From: Pseudomonadota bacterium
GTDB lineage: Bacteria > Pseudomonadota > Alphaproteobacteria > Acetobacterales > Acetobacteraceae
NCBI GenBank assembly: GCA_021805565.1
Contig: JAJZFA010000028.1
Location: 1-57,974 of the forward strand
Direction of reading: 5' to 3'
Length of the DNA: 57,974 nt
Shown: positions 18,129 through 27,249 of the stretch, in pieces
How positions within the stretch are numbered: position 1 is the first letter of the stretch
How the letters are laid out: each line of letters opens with the position of its first letter
Position numbers and translations under genes: made by a program
The notes under the pieces: model-generated
What the model saw: the letters and a program-made list of their open reading frames with translations, nothing else
Told to the model about the DNA's origin: nothing
Database searches by the model: none

Positions 18129-19100
18129 ATGCGAAAACGGCTTTTGTTCGCGTCGGCGATCGCCATCGGGTTGAGCACCGGCGCGCGCGCGGAAACGTCC
18201 TGGACGGTGCCCGATCCGGACACGCTGCCCGGCGATACGTTCGGCCGCACTGTCCGCCAGGGCCGCGACCTGATCGTCAGGACGTCGTCGCTGATCGGTC
18301 CCGATGCGACGGACCCGGCCAAGCGGTATGCCGGCAGCGGCCTGGATTGTCAGTCGTGCCATCTGAATGCCGGCACGCAGCAATCCGGCCTGCCGCTGGC
18401 CGGTGTCTGGGGTGTCTTTCCGGCCTATATCGCGCGCGAAAACACGGTCCGCACGCTGGCGGACCGGATCAACGGCTGCATGAAACGCAGCCTGAATGGC
18501 AGGTCATTACCGGTGGACAGCCCGGAGATGACGGCCATGCTGACCTATATCCGCTTTATCAGCGCGGGCGAGCAGGTGGGCAAATCGTTGGACGGACGCG
18601 GCACGCCGCCGGTTCCGCTGCCCGCGAAACCCGCCGATCCGGTGCACGGACAGCAGGTTTTCGCCGCGACCTGCGCTGTGTGCCACGGGGCCGATGGCCA
18701 GGGCCAGCGCCTGGACGCCGCCGAAACCAAACAGTCGGGTCGCCGGTATCGCTTTCCGCCGCTGTGGGGGCCCGACAGTTTCAACGACGGCGCCGGCATG
18801 GCTCGGGCAATAACCGCCGCCCGTTTCGTGCACGCCAATATGCCGTTCGGAACGACGTTCGAGACGCCTGTTCTGGCGGTTGGCGATGCGTTCGACGTTG
18901 TGGCGTATATCGGCACCCAGCCCCGGCCGCACATGGACAATCTGGAAGCGGATTTCCCGGATCGCGCCCGCAAGCCGGTGGACGCGGCTTACCCGCCCTA
19001 TGTCGGCCCGTTTCCGCCGGACCAACATCGTTTAGGTCCGTGGTCGCCCATCCAGGCCTGGATCGATTCCGGAAAAGTCGCCGTCAAAACCGTTAACTGA
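18129..19100 (+). CDS. tsdA: Diheme cytochrome c, probable thiosulfate dehydrogenase (TsdA type)
   Basis: TsdA enzymes couple two thiosulfates to tetrathionate in the periplasm and pass electrons to cytochrome carriers. The ATG at 18129 gives 323 residues with a signal peptide ending GARA. Heme 1 binds at C74-QS-C77-H78 and heme 2 at C182-AV-C185-H186. Between them lies RINGCMKRSLNGR, whose Cys117 matches the rare cysteine axial ligand that marks TsdA, followed by LPVDSPEMTAMLTYIRF, also typical. The next two genes follow on the same strand, the last coupled by ATGA. I am confident of the family; direction and partners are inferred. Confidence 0.85.
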   Translation: MRKRLLFASAIAIGLSTGARAETSWTVPDPDTLPGDTFGRTVRQGRDLIVRTSSLIGPDATDPAKRYAGSGLDCQSCHLNAGTQQSGLPLAGVWGVFPAYIARENTVRTLADRINGCMKRSLNGRSLPVDSPEMTAMLTYIRFISAGEQVGKSLDGRGTPPVPLPAKPADPVHGQQVFAATCAVCHGADGQGQRLDAAETKQSGRRYRFPPLWGPDSFNDGAGMARAITAARFVHANMPFGTTFETPVLAVGDAFDVVAYIGTQPRPHMDNLEADFPDRARKPVDAAYPPYVGPFPPDQHRLGPWSPIQAWIDSGKVAVKTVN

Positions 19101-19116
19101 CAATGGGGACAAGAAC

Positions 19117-19881
19117 ATGCTGACACCGCGCCGCCAAAGCCTGAAAACCCTCGGCCTTGCGTTGGCCGCCGTTGGAACGGCCGCCGCCGCGCCGAACGCG
19201 GCGTTGATGCCGGCCGGAGCGGCGACGCTGGACGCGCTGACCGCAAAGCTGGCCGCGTTGCCGCGCAGGCGGGATTTCAAAGCCGCACCGATGATTCTGG
19301 ACGATCGCGATCAGTGGGACGCCGAGGCGCTGGATGCCGTGCTGCACTATGCGGGCGGACCGAAGCAATGCTGGAACAATACCGATCTGCACGGCCCGTG
19401 GCTCAATGTCATGCGCAATGCGATGAACACCGAGGTCTGGTCGTTCGGACACCCCGAATTCCTGTGCGTGTCGGCGACTCACGGTTTGGCCCATTTGGCG
19501 CTGTACGACGACGCGATGTGGGATAAGTACGGGTTGGCGAAACTGGCCGGCGGGAACACGACAACGAACAGCTTCGTCGCCGCGCCGCCGGCCGCGGACG
19601 CCGATCCGAAGGATTTCCAAAACCCCAAGGGGCCGTTTTCGTCCGCCGCCACCAGTATCCAGATGCTGCAACGCCGGGGCGCGGTTTTCCTGGCCTGCCA
19701 TAACGCGGTCTGGGAACTGGCAAACCGCCTGACGGCGTCCGATGCCAACACGGACAGGCTATCGACCGATGCGCTGTGCGCCGAACTCAGCAACCATTTG
19801 ATCCCCGGTATCGTGCTGACCCCCGGCGCGGTCGGCACCCTGGCCGAACTCGCCAAGGCCGGGTTTTCGTACGCGCAATGA
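19117..19881 (+). CDS. Exported DsrE-like protein of the thiosulfate operon
   Basis: A 254-residue protein with a signal peptide (RRQSLKTLGLALAAVGTAAAA) that may use the Tat or Sec route. The C-terminal third (AVFLACHNAVWELANRL, then LIPGIVLTPGAVGTLAELAKAGFSYAQ) matches the layout of periplasmic DsrE/DsrF-like proteins, where a conserved Cys (here in LACHNAV) precedes a VPAGV-like strand and a GYAY-like tail. DsrE relatives carry or transfer sulfur. The N-terminal half (HYAGGPKQCWNNTDLHGPWLNVMRNAM) is unfamiliar. It starts 16 bases after tsdA, so a role next to thiosulfate oxidation is likely. Confidence 0.7.
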   Translation: MLTPRRQSLKTLGLALAAVGTAAAAPNAALMPAGAATLDALTAKLAALPRRRDFKAAPMILDDRDQWDAEALDAVLHYAGGPKQCWNNTDLHGPWLNVMRNAMNTEVWSFGHPEFLCVSATHGLAHLALYDDAMWDKYGLAKLAGGNTTTNSFVAAPPAADADPKDFQNPKGPFSSAATSIQMLQRRGAVFLACHNAVWELANRLTASDANTDRLSTDALCAELSNHLIPGIVLTPGAVGTLAELAKAGFSYAQ

Positions 19882-20855
19882 GATATTCGGTTGGTCCGGC
19901 TGTTCTGGCCGCGTTTCTGTGCTGTGCTGCCGCCCCACCCCCCAATTCTCCGGCTGGCAGGCTGGATGCGGCGGAGGCCGAGTATCCGCCCTGGCAAAAC
20001 GGCCGGAACGACGACGCGACGCAACGCGGGCTGGCGTTCACCGTGCCGCCGATGGACGATATGGCGGACTTTCATGGCAGTCTGGATAATCCGGCGCTGG
20101 TGCTGTACGCGTCGGGCAACTATTTCTTCGCCATGGCCGGCCTGGTCCGGGCGTTCGAGGATGCCAATCCGGCGTGGCGGGGCAGGGTGTTCTACGAAAC
20201 CCTGCCGCCCGGCCTGTTGCTGAAACAACTCGCGGCGGGCGGCACGGTCACGTCCGGCAACCTGACCTTCACCGTGAAGCCAGACGTGATGATGGCGGAA
20301 CAACGGGCCAGCGAGGAACAGGTAAAAACCGGGCTATTGTCCGAGCCGGTCGTTTCTTTTGCGACGAACGACCTGACGATCATGGTGCCCGCCGGCAATC
20401 CCGCCCGGATTACCGGCCTTGCCGATCTGGGGCGCCCCGGTCTGGCCGCGATCATGCCCAACCCGGCGTTCGAGGGCGTGGCCCGGCAAATCCGCGCTTC
20501 CCTGGCAAAGGCGGGCGGCGAGGATCTGGCGAAAGCCGTGTATGAAACGAAAGTCGCGGCCGGCACCACCATTCTGACTCGGATTCATCACCGGCAGACT
20601 CCGTTGCTGCTGATGCAGGGGCTGGGGCAGGCGGGAGTGACATGGCGATCCGAGGCGATCTTTCAGGAACGCCAGGGCAATCCCATCGCGCATGTCGATA
20701 TTCCGGCGGACCAAAATACGCGGGCGATTTACAGCGCCGCGCCGGTGTCCGGCGCGCCCCATCCGGACGCGGCGAAGGCGTGGCTGGCGTTTATCCAATC
20801 CGATGCGGCCTTTGCCGAACTGGCACCGTTCGGGTTTCAGCGGTTCGCGCGATAG
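19878..20855 (+). CDS. Periplasmic solute-binding protein (ModA-like fold)
   Basis: The ATG at 19878 overlaps the previous stop (ATGA), and the 325-residue product begins with a signal sequence (VGPAVLAAFLCCAAA). Family-type features: LVLYASGNYFFAMAGLVRAFED near the start (the ASGN strand-loop of type II binding proteins), a KPDVMMAEQRAS segment, VSFATNDLTIMVPAGNPARITGLADL (hinge region), and a C-terminal YSAAPVSGAPHPDAAKAWLAFIQS. This is the pattern of molybdate/tungstate or sulfate-type binding proteins. No permease or ATPase gene lies nearby, so it may be an orphan receptor, or deliver an oxyanion for the neighbouring sulfur enzymes. Confidence 0.75.
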   Translation: MRYSVGPAVLAAFLCCAAAPPPNSPAGRLDAAEAEYPPWQNGRNDDATQRGLAFTVPPMDDMADFHGSLDNPALVLYASGNYFFAMAGLVRAFEDANPAWRGRVFYETLPPGLLLKQLAAGGTVTSGNLTFTVKPDVMMAEQRASEEQVKTGLLSEPVVSFATNDLTIMVPAGNPARITGLADLGRPGLAAIMPNPAFEGVARQIRASLAKAGGEDLAKAVYETKVAAGTTILTRIHHRQTPLLLMQGLGQAGVTWRSEAIFQERQGNPIAHVDIPADQNTRAIYSAAPVSGAPHPDAAKAWLAFIQSDAAFAELAPFGFQRFAR

Positions 20856-20861
20856 GCGGGT

Positions 20862-20968
20862 TTAGGGCATGTCCGGCAATTATCACGGCGTCGAGCGTGC
20901 CCTAAGCTTTTGTTTGGGCGTGCGGCTTTATGGGCGTGCGGGTGAACCGATTGCCGATGCTGCCCTTA
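20862..20968 (+). repeat. Structured intergenic repeat, copy 3
   Basis: Runs from GGGCATGTCCGGCAATTATC through GTGCCCTAAGCTTTTGTTT to GATGCTGCCCTTA, directly after the binding-protein gene. It aligns with copy 4 in the same direction, forming a tandem pair. Its outer stem pairs GCGGC with GCTGC. Confidence 0.75.
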
Positions 20969-21082
20969 GGCCATGCCCAACAACTATCGCTTCGGATTGC
21001 GGTGTCGGGCATGCCCTAAGCTCATGTTTTGCTCGGCAACTTTGCTGGCGTGCTGACGCACTTATTTGCCAGCGTTGCCTTA
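20969..21082 (+). repeat. Structured intergenic repeat, copy 4
   Basis: Shares AAGCTCATGTTTTGC and the GTGCTGACGCAC hairpin with copy 2. The outer stem is GGCAAC with GTTGCC and the next is GCTGGC with GCCAGC. Its last three bases form the stop codon of the convergent enoyl-CoA hydratase gene. Confidence 0.85.
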
Positions 21083-21853
21083 CCGCCCCGGCCAGACCGG
21101 GGCACGTTTGGCGATGAACGCGGCGCGCCCCTCGGCGGCATCCTGGGTCAACGCCAGGGTTCCGATTTGCGCCTCCATGAACACCGCCGACTGATCGAAA
21201 TTCAGTTGTTCGGTCACGCGCATCGCGTATTTGCCGCGCCGTATCGCCGTCGGGCTTTTGTCCAGCAACCGCGACAGCAGCCAGTCCAGTTTAATATCCA
21301 GGTCCGCTGGTGGAACGACGTAATTCAGCAGGCCGATTTCCAACGCCTCCGCCGCCGTTATCGGTTCCCCGGTCAGCGCCATTTCGTACAGCTTCCGCGA
21401 CGGAATCAGCCGTTGCAGTACCGCCATGATCTGCATCGGAAACACGCCGATTTTGACTTCGGGCGTACCGAACCGCGCGGTATCCACGCCGATGGCCATG
21501 TCGCACATGCCCAGCATCCCCATGCCGCCGGCCATGGCGTGTCCGTTCACCCTGGCGATCAGCGGTAGCGTCAGGTCGCGAGCCTGTTTCATCATCCGGA
21601 CGAAGGACAGGCCCACCTTCGAATAGTCGTACTGAAACGAACCGGATCCCGCCGAAAGATCGGCTCCGGCGCAAAACGCCTTGTCGCCCGCTCCGGTCAG
21701 CACCACCGCCCGCACCTCCGGATCGGCCGCGGCCGCGGCCAGCCCGGCCGAGATCGCCTCGGTCACCGCGTCGTTCATCGCGTTGCGGCGTTCCTCGCGG
21801 TTGATGGTAATCCACTGCACCATCCCGCGCCTTTCGGCCAGAACCTCGTTCAT
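21080..21853 (-). CDS. Enoyl-CoA hydratase/isomerase family protein
   Basis: Crotonase-fold enzyme of 257 residues from the ATG at 21853. It has the oxyanion-hole motifs (VVLTGAGDKAFCAGADLSA and GHAMAGGMGMLGMCDMAIG) and the FGTPEVKIGVFP stretch. It is adjacent to, and overlaps by 4 bases, the upstream HMG-CoA lyase gene, which suggests a branched-chain amino-acid (leucine) or related CoA-thioester pathway. The catalytic glutamate pair is not clearly the classic one, so the exact reaction is open. Its stop codon is contributed by the adjoining repeat. Confidence 0.88.
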   Translation of the reverse strand: MNEVLAERRGMVQWITINREERRNAMNDAVTEAISAGLAAAAADPEVRAVVLTGAGDKAFCAGADLSAGSGSFQYDYSKVGLSFVRMMKQARDLTLPLIARVNGHAMAGGMGMLGMCDMAIGVDTARFGTPEVKIGVFPMQIMAVLQRLIPSRKLYEMALTGEPITAAEALEIGLLNYVVPPADLDIKLDWLLSRLLDKSPTAIRRGKYAMRVTEQLNFDQSAVFMEAQIGTLALTQDAAEGRAAFIAKRAPVWPGR

Positions 21854-22806
21854 GCGTGCGCACCCCGGCGATACTGGCTCAGGCTGCCGCCGTGCATGAT
21901 CTTGCCGGGCAGCGTGTGCCCTACGATCTCCTCGGCCATCCGGGCGCAGTCGATCAGGGCGTCGAGGTCGATGCCGGTTTCGATGCCCATTTCCGCGCAC
22001 ATGAAGGCAAGATCTTCGGTGCAGATATTGCCCGCCGCGCCCTTGTGTCCAGCGAACGGGCATCCGCCAAGGCCGGCACAGGAACTGTCGAAACCGTCGA
22101 TGCCCATCTGCAATCCCATCAGCGCATTAGCCAACCCGGTGCCGCGCGTGTCGTGCAGGTGCAGCGCCAGCCGCAAATCGGGCCAGGTGTCGCGCACCAA
22201 CCCCACCACGCGTTGAATACCGGCCGGCGAGGCCCAGCCGACCGTGTCGGCCAGCCGAACGCGGTCCAGTGCAATGCCGAATTCGTCCGCCAGCGCCAGC
22301 AGCGAACCCACACAGTCGCGCACCGTCTCCGGCGCGACCGCGCCTTCGAAGTTGCAGCCGAAACAGGTCATGACAATGGCGGACTCCACGGCGATTCCGC
22401 GATCGCGGAAGAACGCCAGTTGCCGGCGCTGTTCGGTCAGCGTTTCGGCATTGTCCTTGTTGGTGTTGCGGATGGAGAACGTGTTCGACGCGCTCATTTG
22501 CAGGTGGCCGGCGATGTGCAGCGGCGTTTTCACCGCCTGTTCATACCCGCGCAGGTTGAGCGCGAGGGCACTGTACTGCACATTCGGCCGCTGACGGATC
22601 GACCGCGCCACGTCCGCCGCATCCGCCATGCCGGGCACGCGGCGCGCATCGACGAACGACACGCACTGCACGTCGCGCAGTCCGGTTTCCGCCAGCGCCT
22701 CGCAAAACCGCACTTTGTCCGCGGTGGCGATGGGGCCGGGTTCGATCTGGAATCCCTCGCGGGGGCCTTCCTCGTGAATGACGACGCGTTTGGGCAGGTC
22801 GGTCAT
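21850..22806 (-). CDS. Hydroxymethylglutaryl-CoA lyase family protein
   Basis: The ATG at 22806 gives 318 residues of the HMGL-like TIM barrel. Key blocks: EEGPREGFQIE (strand 1, substrate Arg), LHLHDTRGTGLANALMG (metal His), and AGLGGCPFAGHKGAAGNICTEDLAFMC, which holds the catalytic-loop cysteine and the signature of the lyase family. It would split HMG-CoA into acetoacetate and acetyl-CoA in leucine breakdown, though citramalyl-type or other HMG-like substrates are possible. It is coupled by a 4-base overlap to the hydratase downstream. Confidence 0.9.
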   Translation of the reverse strand: MTDLPKRVVIHEEGPREGFQIEPGPIATADKVRFCEALAETGLRDVQCVSFVDARRVPGMADAADVARSIRQRPNVQYSALALNLRGYEQAVKTPLHIAGHLQMSASNTFSIRNTNKDNAETLTEQRRQLAFFRDRGIAVESAIVMTCFGCNFEGAVAPETVRDCVGSLLALADEFGIALDRVRLADTVGWASPAGIQRVVGLVRDTWPDLRLALHLHDTRGTGLANALMGLQMGIDGFDSSCAGLGGCPFAGHKGAAGNICTEDLAFMCAEMGIETGIDLDALIDCARMAEEIVGHTLPGKIMHGGSLSQYRRGAHA

Positions 22807-22871
22807 GGCGTTGTTCCTCGCAGTGAACGCCATGATGCCCGCCGGAACGAGGATCGGCAAATGCCTGGGTT

Positions 22872-24305
22872 CTACTTCACCGTCGCCACCCGCAGCGCAT
22901 TGGTCGTGCCGGCCTGACCGAATGGCACGCCCGCCGTCACCACAATCTCGTCCCCGTGTTTCGCGAATCCCTCGGTGATCGCGACCCGCCCCGCTCGGCT
23001 CACCGCCTCCGTCATCGAATGCACGTCCGGCGTCACCACCCCGTGAACCCCCCATACCACCGCCATCAACCTGGCGGTCGCCTGATTCGGCGTAAGCCCG
23101 ATAATTGGCGATACCGGGCGTTCGCGCGCCACCCGCAACGCCGTGATCCCCGACGCGGTGTATGCCACGATCGCCTTCGCCCCGATGGTCAATCCCACCT
23201 GCGCCGAGGCCGCGGCGATCGCATCGGCCGCGTTCTGTTCGGGCGGCGCGCGCGACGCGTCCATCAACGCGCGCCAGCCGGCATCTTGCTCCACCCTTGC
23301 CACGATGCGGTCCATCATATTGACCGATTCATACGGATATTGCCCGGCCGCGGTTTCGCCCGACAACATCACCGCGTCGGCGCCGTCGAACACGGCCGTT
23401 GCCACATCCGATGCCTCGGCGCGAGTCGGGGCAGGGGCGCTGATCATGCTCTCCAGCATCTGAGTCGCCACCACCACCGGTTTGCCCAGCGCGCGCGCCA
23501 GCCGGACGATGCGCTTCTGCGCCAGCGGCACTTCCTCGGGCGGCAATTCCACCCCAAGATCGCCGCGCGCGACCATCACGGCGTCGGTCAGCGCCAGGAT
23601 TTCCTCCAGATTGTCCAGCGCCTGCGGCTTTTCCAGCTTCGCCATCACCCAGCAGCGCCCCGCGATCAGCCGCTTGGCCTCCACCACATCCTCCGGCCGC
23701 TGCACGAACGACAGGCCGATGTAGTTGGCGCCTTGGGAGACAGCGAATTCCAGGTCCGCGCGATCTTTTTCGGTCAATGCCGGAATTGGCAGGACCACGT
23801 CGGGCACGTTGACGCCTTTCCGGTCGGATAGCGGGCCGCCGACAACGACCTCGGTTTCCAGCGCATCGCCGCGCTTGTGCACCACCCGCAGGCGCAACTT
23901 GCCGTCGTCCAGCAGCAGGGTGGACCCGATCGAGGCGGCCTCGATAATCTCCGGATGCGGAAGACTGACACGCTGGGCATTCCCCGGCGTTGGGTTCAGG
24001 TCCAGCCGGAATGTGTGGCCGGTTTGCAAATGCACGCGGCCGCCGCCGAAGGTGCCGACCCGCAGTTTTGGCCCCTGCACGTCGGCCAGAATGCCGATCG
24101 GGCGGTCGAATTTGGCTTCCAGTTCCCGGATCGTGGCGAAGCGGGCGGCGTGGTCTTCGTGCGTGCCGTGGGAGAAATTCAGCCGGAACACGTCCGCGCC
24201 GGCCTGGAACAGCCGGGTCATGACCTCCAGCGACGAACTGCTGGGGCCGAGCGTGGCGATGATTTTGGTTCGGCGGCGACGGCGCATTTTGGGGCGGACA
24301 GTCAT
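22872..24305 (-). CDS. pyk: Pyruvate kinase
   Basis: Last step of glycolysis: phosphoenolpyruvate plus ADP gives pyruvate and ATP. The 477 residues match family length and motifs: KIIATLGPSSSSLEVM at the N-terminus, NFSHGTHEDH, a KLEKPQALDNL segment with the catalytic lysine, MVARGDLGVELPPEEVPLAQK, and ATQMLESMISAPAPTRAE. It is followed upstream on the same strand by glycerate kinase, an arrangement common in alphaproteobacteria that metabolise glyoxylate or tartronate. Confidence 0.95.
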   Translation of the reverse strand: MTVRPKMRRRRRTKIIATLGPSSSSLEVMTRLFQAGADVFRLNFSHGTHEDHAARFATIRELEAKFDRPIGILADVQGPKLRVGTFGGGRVHLQTGHTFRLDLNPTPGNAQRVSLPHPEIIEAASIGSTLLLDDGKLRLRVVHKRGDALETEVVVGGPLSDRKGVNVPDVVLPIPALTEKDRADLEFAVSQGANYIGLSFVQRPEDVVEAKRLIAGRCWVMAKLEKPQALDNLEEILALTDAVMVARGDLGVELPPEEVPLAQKRIVRLARALGKPVVVATQMLESMISAPAPTRAEASDVATAVFDGADAVMLSGETAAGQYPYESVNMMDRIVARVEQDAGWRALMDASRAPPEQNAADAIAAASAQVGLTIGAKAIVAYTASGITALRVARERPVSPIIGLTPNQATARLMAVVWGVHGVVTPDVHSMTEAVSRAGRVAITEGFAKHGDEIVVTAGVPFGQAGTTNALRVATVK

Positions 24306-24380
24306 GGGCGATATCCTGGTGTTTGGCGCACACCATGCGTCACCCGCGCCGGGTTTGCCATCCCTGGGGGAAACCGGCGA

Positions 24381-25670
24381 TCAGGCAATCAGTATCGCCC
24401 TGACATCGTTCACATTGGTCAATGTCGGACCGGTGACGATCGTGTCGCCGAGCGCCTCGAAGAAGCCATGGCTGTCATGGGCGGCGAGCATTGCCCGCGC
24501 GTCCAGGCCTAGCGCGCGGGCGCGGGCGATCGTGCCGGGCGTCAAAATCGCGCCGGCGATGGTATCCATGCCGTCGATGCCGTCGGTATCGCCCGCCATG
24601 GCCCAGATGCCGGCCACCCCGTCCAGGGCGATGGTAAGACCGAGCAGAAACGTGGTGTTGCGGCCGCCGCGGCCTGCCGGGGTTCCGCGCAGCGTAACCG
24701 TGGTTTCCCCGCCGGACAGCAGCACCGCCGGGGCACCCAGCGGCTGGCCGTGGGCGCGCACCGACCGGGCGATACCGGCCATCAGCGTGCCCATGCCGGC
24801 GGCCTCGCCTTCCAGGGCGTCGCCCAGGATCAGCGGTGTCAGGCCCAGCGTCCGGGCTTTCGCCGCCATGGCGTCCAGCGCCATTATCGGCGTGGCGATC
24901 AGGCGGAAATCGGTGTCCGGCAGGCTGCCGGGCTTGGGCGTTTCGTCGTCGTCGCGCGCCAGGCGGGCCGCGACCGCCGGCGGCGGCACGATTCCGTATC
25001 GGCGCAGCACATCCCGCGCCTGTGCGAAGGTCGAGTCGTCCGGAACGGTGGGACCGGACCCGATCGTCGCCGGATCGTCGTTCGGCACGTCGCTGATCGC
25101 CAGCGTGACCACCCGCGCGGGTGCGGCGGCGGCGGCGAGGTGCCCGCCCTTGATAGCGGACAGATGTTTCCGGACGGCGTTCATTTCGGAAATGTTGGCC
25201 CCGCACGCCAGCAGCGACCGGTTGATCGCCTGTTTGTCGGCCAGCGTCAGTCCCGGCACCGGCGCGGCCAGCAGCGCGGAGGCCCCGCCCGACATCAGCG
25301 CAATGACCAGATCGTCCTGGCCAAGGCCCCGCACGCGCTCCAACAATCGCAGCGCGCCGCGTTCGCTGTTGCCGTCGGGGACGGGATGGGACGCCTCGAT
25401 GACCTGGATACGCCGGGTCGGCACGGCGTGCCCATATCGGGTGACGACGGTGCCCTCCATCGCCACGTCCGGCCACGCATCTTCCAACGCGGCGGCCATG
25501 ACAGCGGCCGACTTTCCACCGCCCACGACGATGCAGCGGCCCGATACCGGCTTGGGCGGCAGATACCGGACCAGCACGGCGCGCGGATCGGCCGCGGCAA
25601 CGGCCGTATCGAACAAGGCGCGCAACGCGGCCCGTGCCGTGGCGTCCGTCCAGGCGATATCCGGGGGCAT
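24381..25670 (-). CDS. ttuD: Glycerate 2-kinase (TtuD/MOFRL family)
   Basis: The ATG at 25670 gives 429 residues, the standard length of the DUF4147 plus MOFRL family. Signature blocks: VVGGGKSAAVMAAALEDAW, VIEASHPVPDGNSERGA, LMSGGASALLAAP, EMNAVRKHLSAIKGG (catalytic lysine), and the MOFRL part (LLSGGETTVTLRGTPAGRGGRN). The family is often annotated hydroxypyruvate reductase, but characterised members phosphorylate D-glycerate to 2-phosphoglycerate. The next gene is pyruvate kinase, so the pair would carry glycerate towards pyruvate. Confidence 0.93.
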   Translation of the reverse strand: MPPDIAWTDATARAALRALFDTAVAAADPRAVLVRYLPPKPVSGRCIVVGGGKSAAVMAAALEDAWPDVAMEGTVVTRYGHAVPTRRIQVIEASHPVPDGNSERGALRLLERVRGLGQDDLVIALMSGGASALLAAPVPGLTLADKQAINRSLLACGANISEMNAVRKHLSAIKGGHLAAAAAPARVVTLAISDVPNDDPATIGSGPTVPDDSTFAQARDVLRRYGIVPPPAVAARLARDDDETPKPGSLPDTDFRLIATPIMALDAMAAKARTLGLTPLILGDALEGEAAGMGTLMAGIARSVRAHGQPLGAPAVLLSGGETTVTLRGTPAGRGGRNTTFLLGLTIALDGVAGIWAMAGDTDGIDGMDTIAGAILTPGTIARARALGLDARAMLAAHDSHGFFEALGDTIVTGPTLTNVNDVRAILIA

Positions 25671-25759
25671 CGTCCGATTCCCTACAATTTGCGGCGCGGA
25701 GTATGGCGAAGCGGGGCGGAACGCGCCATGTTGCGCCGGACCAAGCACAGGAGACACCG

Positions 25760-26071
25760 ATGTCCGCTCCAGACCTCGACGCCGCGACCCGCACGGAACT
25801 GGAAGCCGCCGCCTTCCGGCGCCTTGTGGCGCATCTGCGCGAACGATCCGACGTGCAGAACATCGATATGATGAATTTGGCCGGGTTCTGCCGGAACTGC
25901 CTCAGCCGCTGGTACCGCGAAGAAGCGGCAACACAGGGGATTACCATCGCGGACCCGGACGCCCGGGAAATCGTGTATGGCATGCCGTACAAGGAATGGC
26001 AGGCGAAACACCAGTCCGAAGCGTCCGCCGAACAGAAGGCGGCGCTCGCCAGGTCGCATCCCGGACACTGA
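25760..26071 (+). CDS. DUF1244 family protein
   Basis: A 103-residue protein from the ATG at 25760. It matches the small DUF1244 family common in alpha- and gammaproteobacteria: MMNLAGFCRNCLSRWYREEA, followed by DPDAREIVYGMPYKEWQAKHQ. Two cysteines spaced FCxxC and the following Arg/Trp suggest a metal or nucleotide site, but no function is known. Divergent from the glycerate kinase gene with an 89-base gap. Confidence 0.9.
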   Translation: MSAPDLDAATRTELEAAAFRRLVAHLRERSDVQNIDMMNLAGFCRNCLSRWYREEAATQGITIADPDAREIVYGMPYKEWQAKHQSEASAEQKAALARSHPGH

Positions 26072-26132
26072 TCGTGGCGCGGCGGCGCCGGGGTCGATGC
26101 GCCGTCGCGCGTGCAGGGATCATTCAAGGTCT

Positions 26133-26240
26133 TGTCCGGCCACGATTGCTACGGGATGCGGGGCCGGATACGCCCTGATCTTATGTTTTGACGGGCAGCT
26201 TGGCCGGCGTTCCTAGGTGGGTTTTGACGGCGCTGCGTTA
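26133..26240 (+). repeat. Structured intergenic repeat, copy 5
   Basis: Begins TGTCCGGCCACGATTGC, contains GATCTTATGTTTTGAC, and ends GGCGCTGCGTTA. The outer stem here is GCAGC with GCTGC where copy 4 has GCAAC with GTTGC, so both sides changed together. It lies 14 bases before the acuI start, so it may lie in that gene's 5' untranslated region. Confidence 0.75.
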
Positions 26241-26253
26241 ACAGGAGGCAAGG

Positions 26254-27249
26254 ATGGCTGACTTCAAGGCGCTGATTTTGCGCGAGGCAGAGGCTGGCAC
26301 GATTGCAGCCGGGATCGAGACCCTTGCCGAGTCGGCGCTGCCGCCGGGCGACGTGACCGTCGCGGTGGACTATACCACCGTGAATTATAAGGACGGCCTG
26401 ATCCTTCAGGGCCTGGGGCGCCTTGTCCGGAAATACCCTCATATTCCTGGTATCGATCTCGCCGGAACGGTGGAAACATCGGAGTCCGGCCGGTTCAAGC
26501 CGGGCGACAAGGTCATCCTGACGGGCTGGCGCTTCGGCGAACTGCACTGGGGCGGCTTCGCGCAAAAGGCGCGGGTGAACGCCGATTGGCTGGTGCCGCT
26601 GCCGCCGGAACTGACCACGGCCCAGGCAATGGCGGTCGGCACCGCCGGGTTTACCGCGATGCAGTCCGTGCTGGCGCTGGAACGGCACGGGCTTCGCCCC
26701 GGCGACGGCGAGGTTCTGGTCACCGGGGCGGCGGGCGGCGTTGGCAGCGTTGCGATCGCGATCCTGCACCGGCTGGGCTATCGCGTCGCGGCTTCCACCG
26801 GCCGGCCGGCGGAACATGCGTATTTGAAAGACCTGGGCGCCGAAACCATCGTGGAACGCGCCGCCCTTGCCGAACCGGCATTGAAACCGCTCGATCGCGA
26901 GCGTTGGGCGGGCGCGATCGACTCGGTCGGTGGAACAACGCTGGGGATGGTGCTGACCCAGTTGCGTCACAGCGCGTCGGTCGCCGCTGTCGGCAACGCG
27001 GGCGGGATCGATCTTAAAACCACCGTCCTGCCGTTCCTGTTACGCGGCATCAACCTGCTGGGTATCGATTCTGTAACGTTACCGTTTGAGGAACGCGCGG
27101 AGATCTGGCGCCGGGTCGCCCGCGACCTGCCGCTCGATAAGTTGGATGCGATGACGGGCCGGGCGGGATTAGCGGATGTGCCGGACCTGGGGCGAAGGAT
27201 CCTGCAAGGCGGCGTGCGTGGCCGGATGGTGGTCGATGTGAACGGGTGA
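26254..27249 (+). CDS. acuI: Acrylyl-CoA reductase-like MDR oxidoreductase (YhdH/AcuI)
   Basis: NADPH-dependent enzyme of the zinc-free medium-chain reductase family; AcuI reduces acryloyl-CoA to propionyl-CoA. The 331 residues contain VNYKDGL, the conserved IPGIDLAGTV, GDKVILTGWRFGELHWGGFAQKARV (family signature), the Rossmann loop VTGAAGGVGSVAIAIL and a LLRGINLLGIDSV segment, all as in the YhdH/YhfP group. AGGAGG lies just upstream. It is monocistronic. Confidence 0.92.
   Translation: MADFKALILREAEAGTIAAGIETLAESALPPGDVTVAVDYTTVNYKDGLILQGLGRLVRKYPHIPGIDLAGTVETSESGRFKPGDKVILTGWRFGELHWGGFAQKARVNADWLVPLPPELTTAQAMAVGTAGFTAMQSVLALERHGLRPGDGEVLVTGAAGGVGSVAIAILHRLGYRVAASTGRPAEHAYLKDLGAETIVERAALAEPALKPLDRERWAGAIDSVGGTTLGMVLTQLRHSASVAAVGNAGGIDLKTTVLPFLLRGINLLGIDSVTLPFEERAEIWRRVARDLPLDKLDAMTGRAGLADVPDLGRRILQGGVRGRMVVDVNG

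Noticed and set aside
23725-26178. 817-codon plus-strand frame across pyruvate kinase and glycerate kinase
   Set aside because: Ser/Pro/Arg-rich shadow of two well-supported genes on the other strand.
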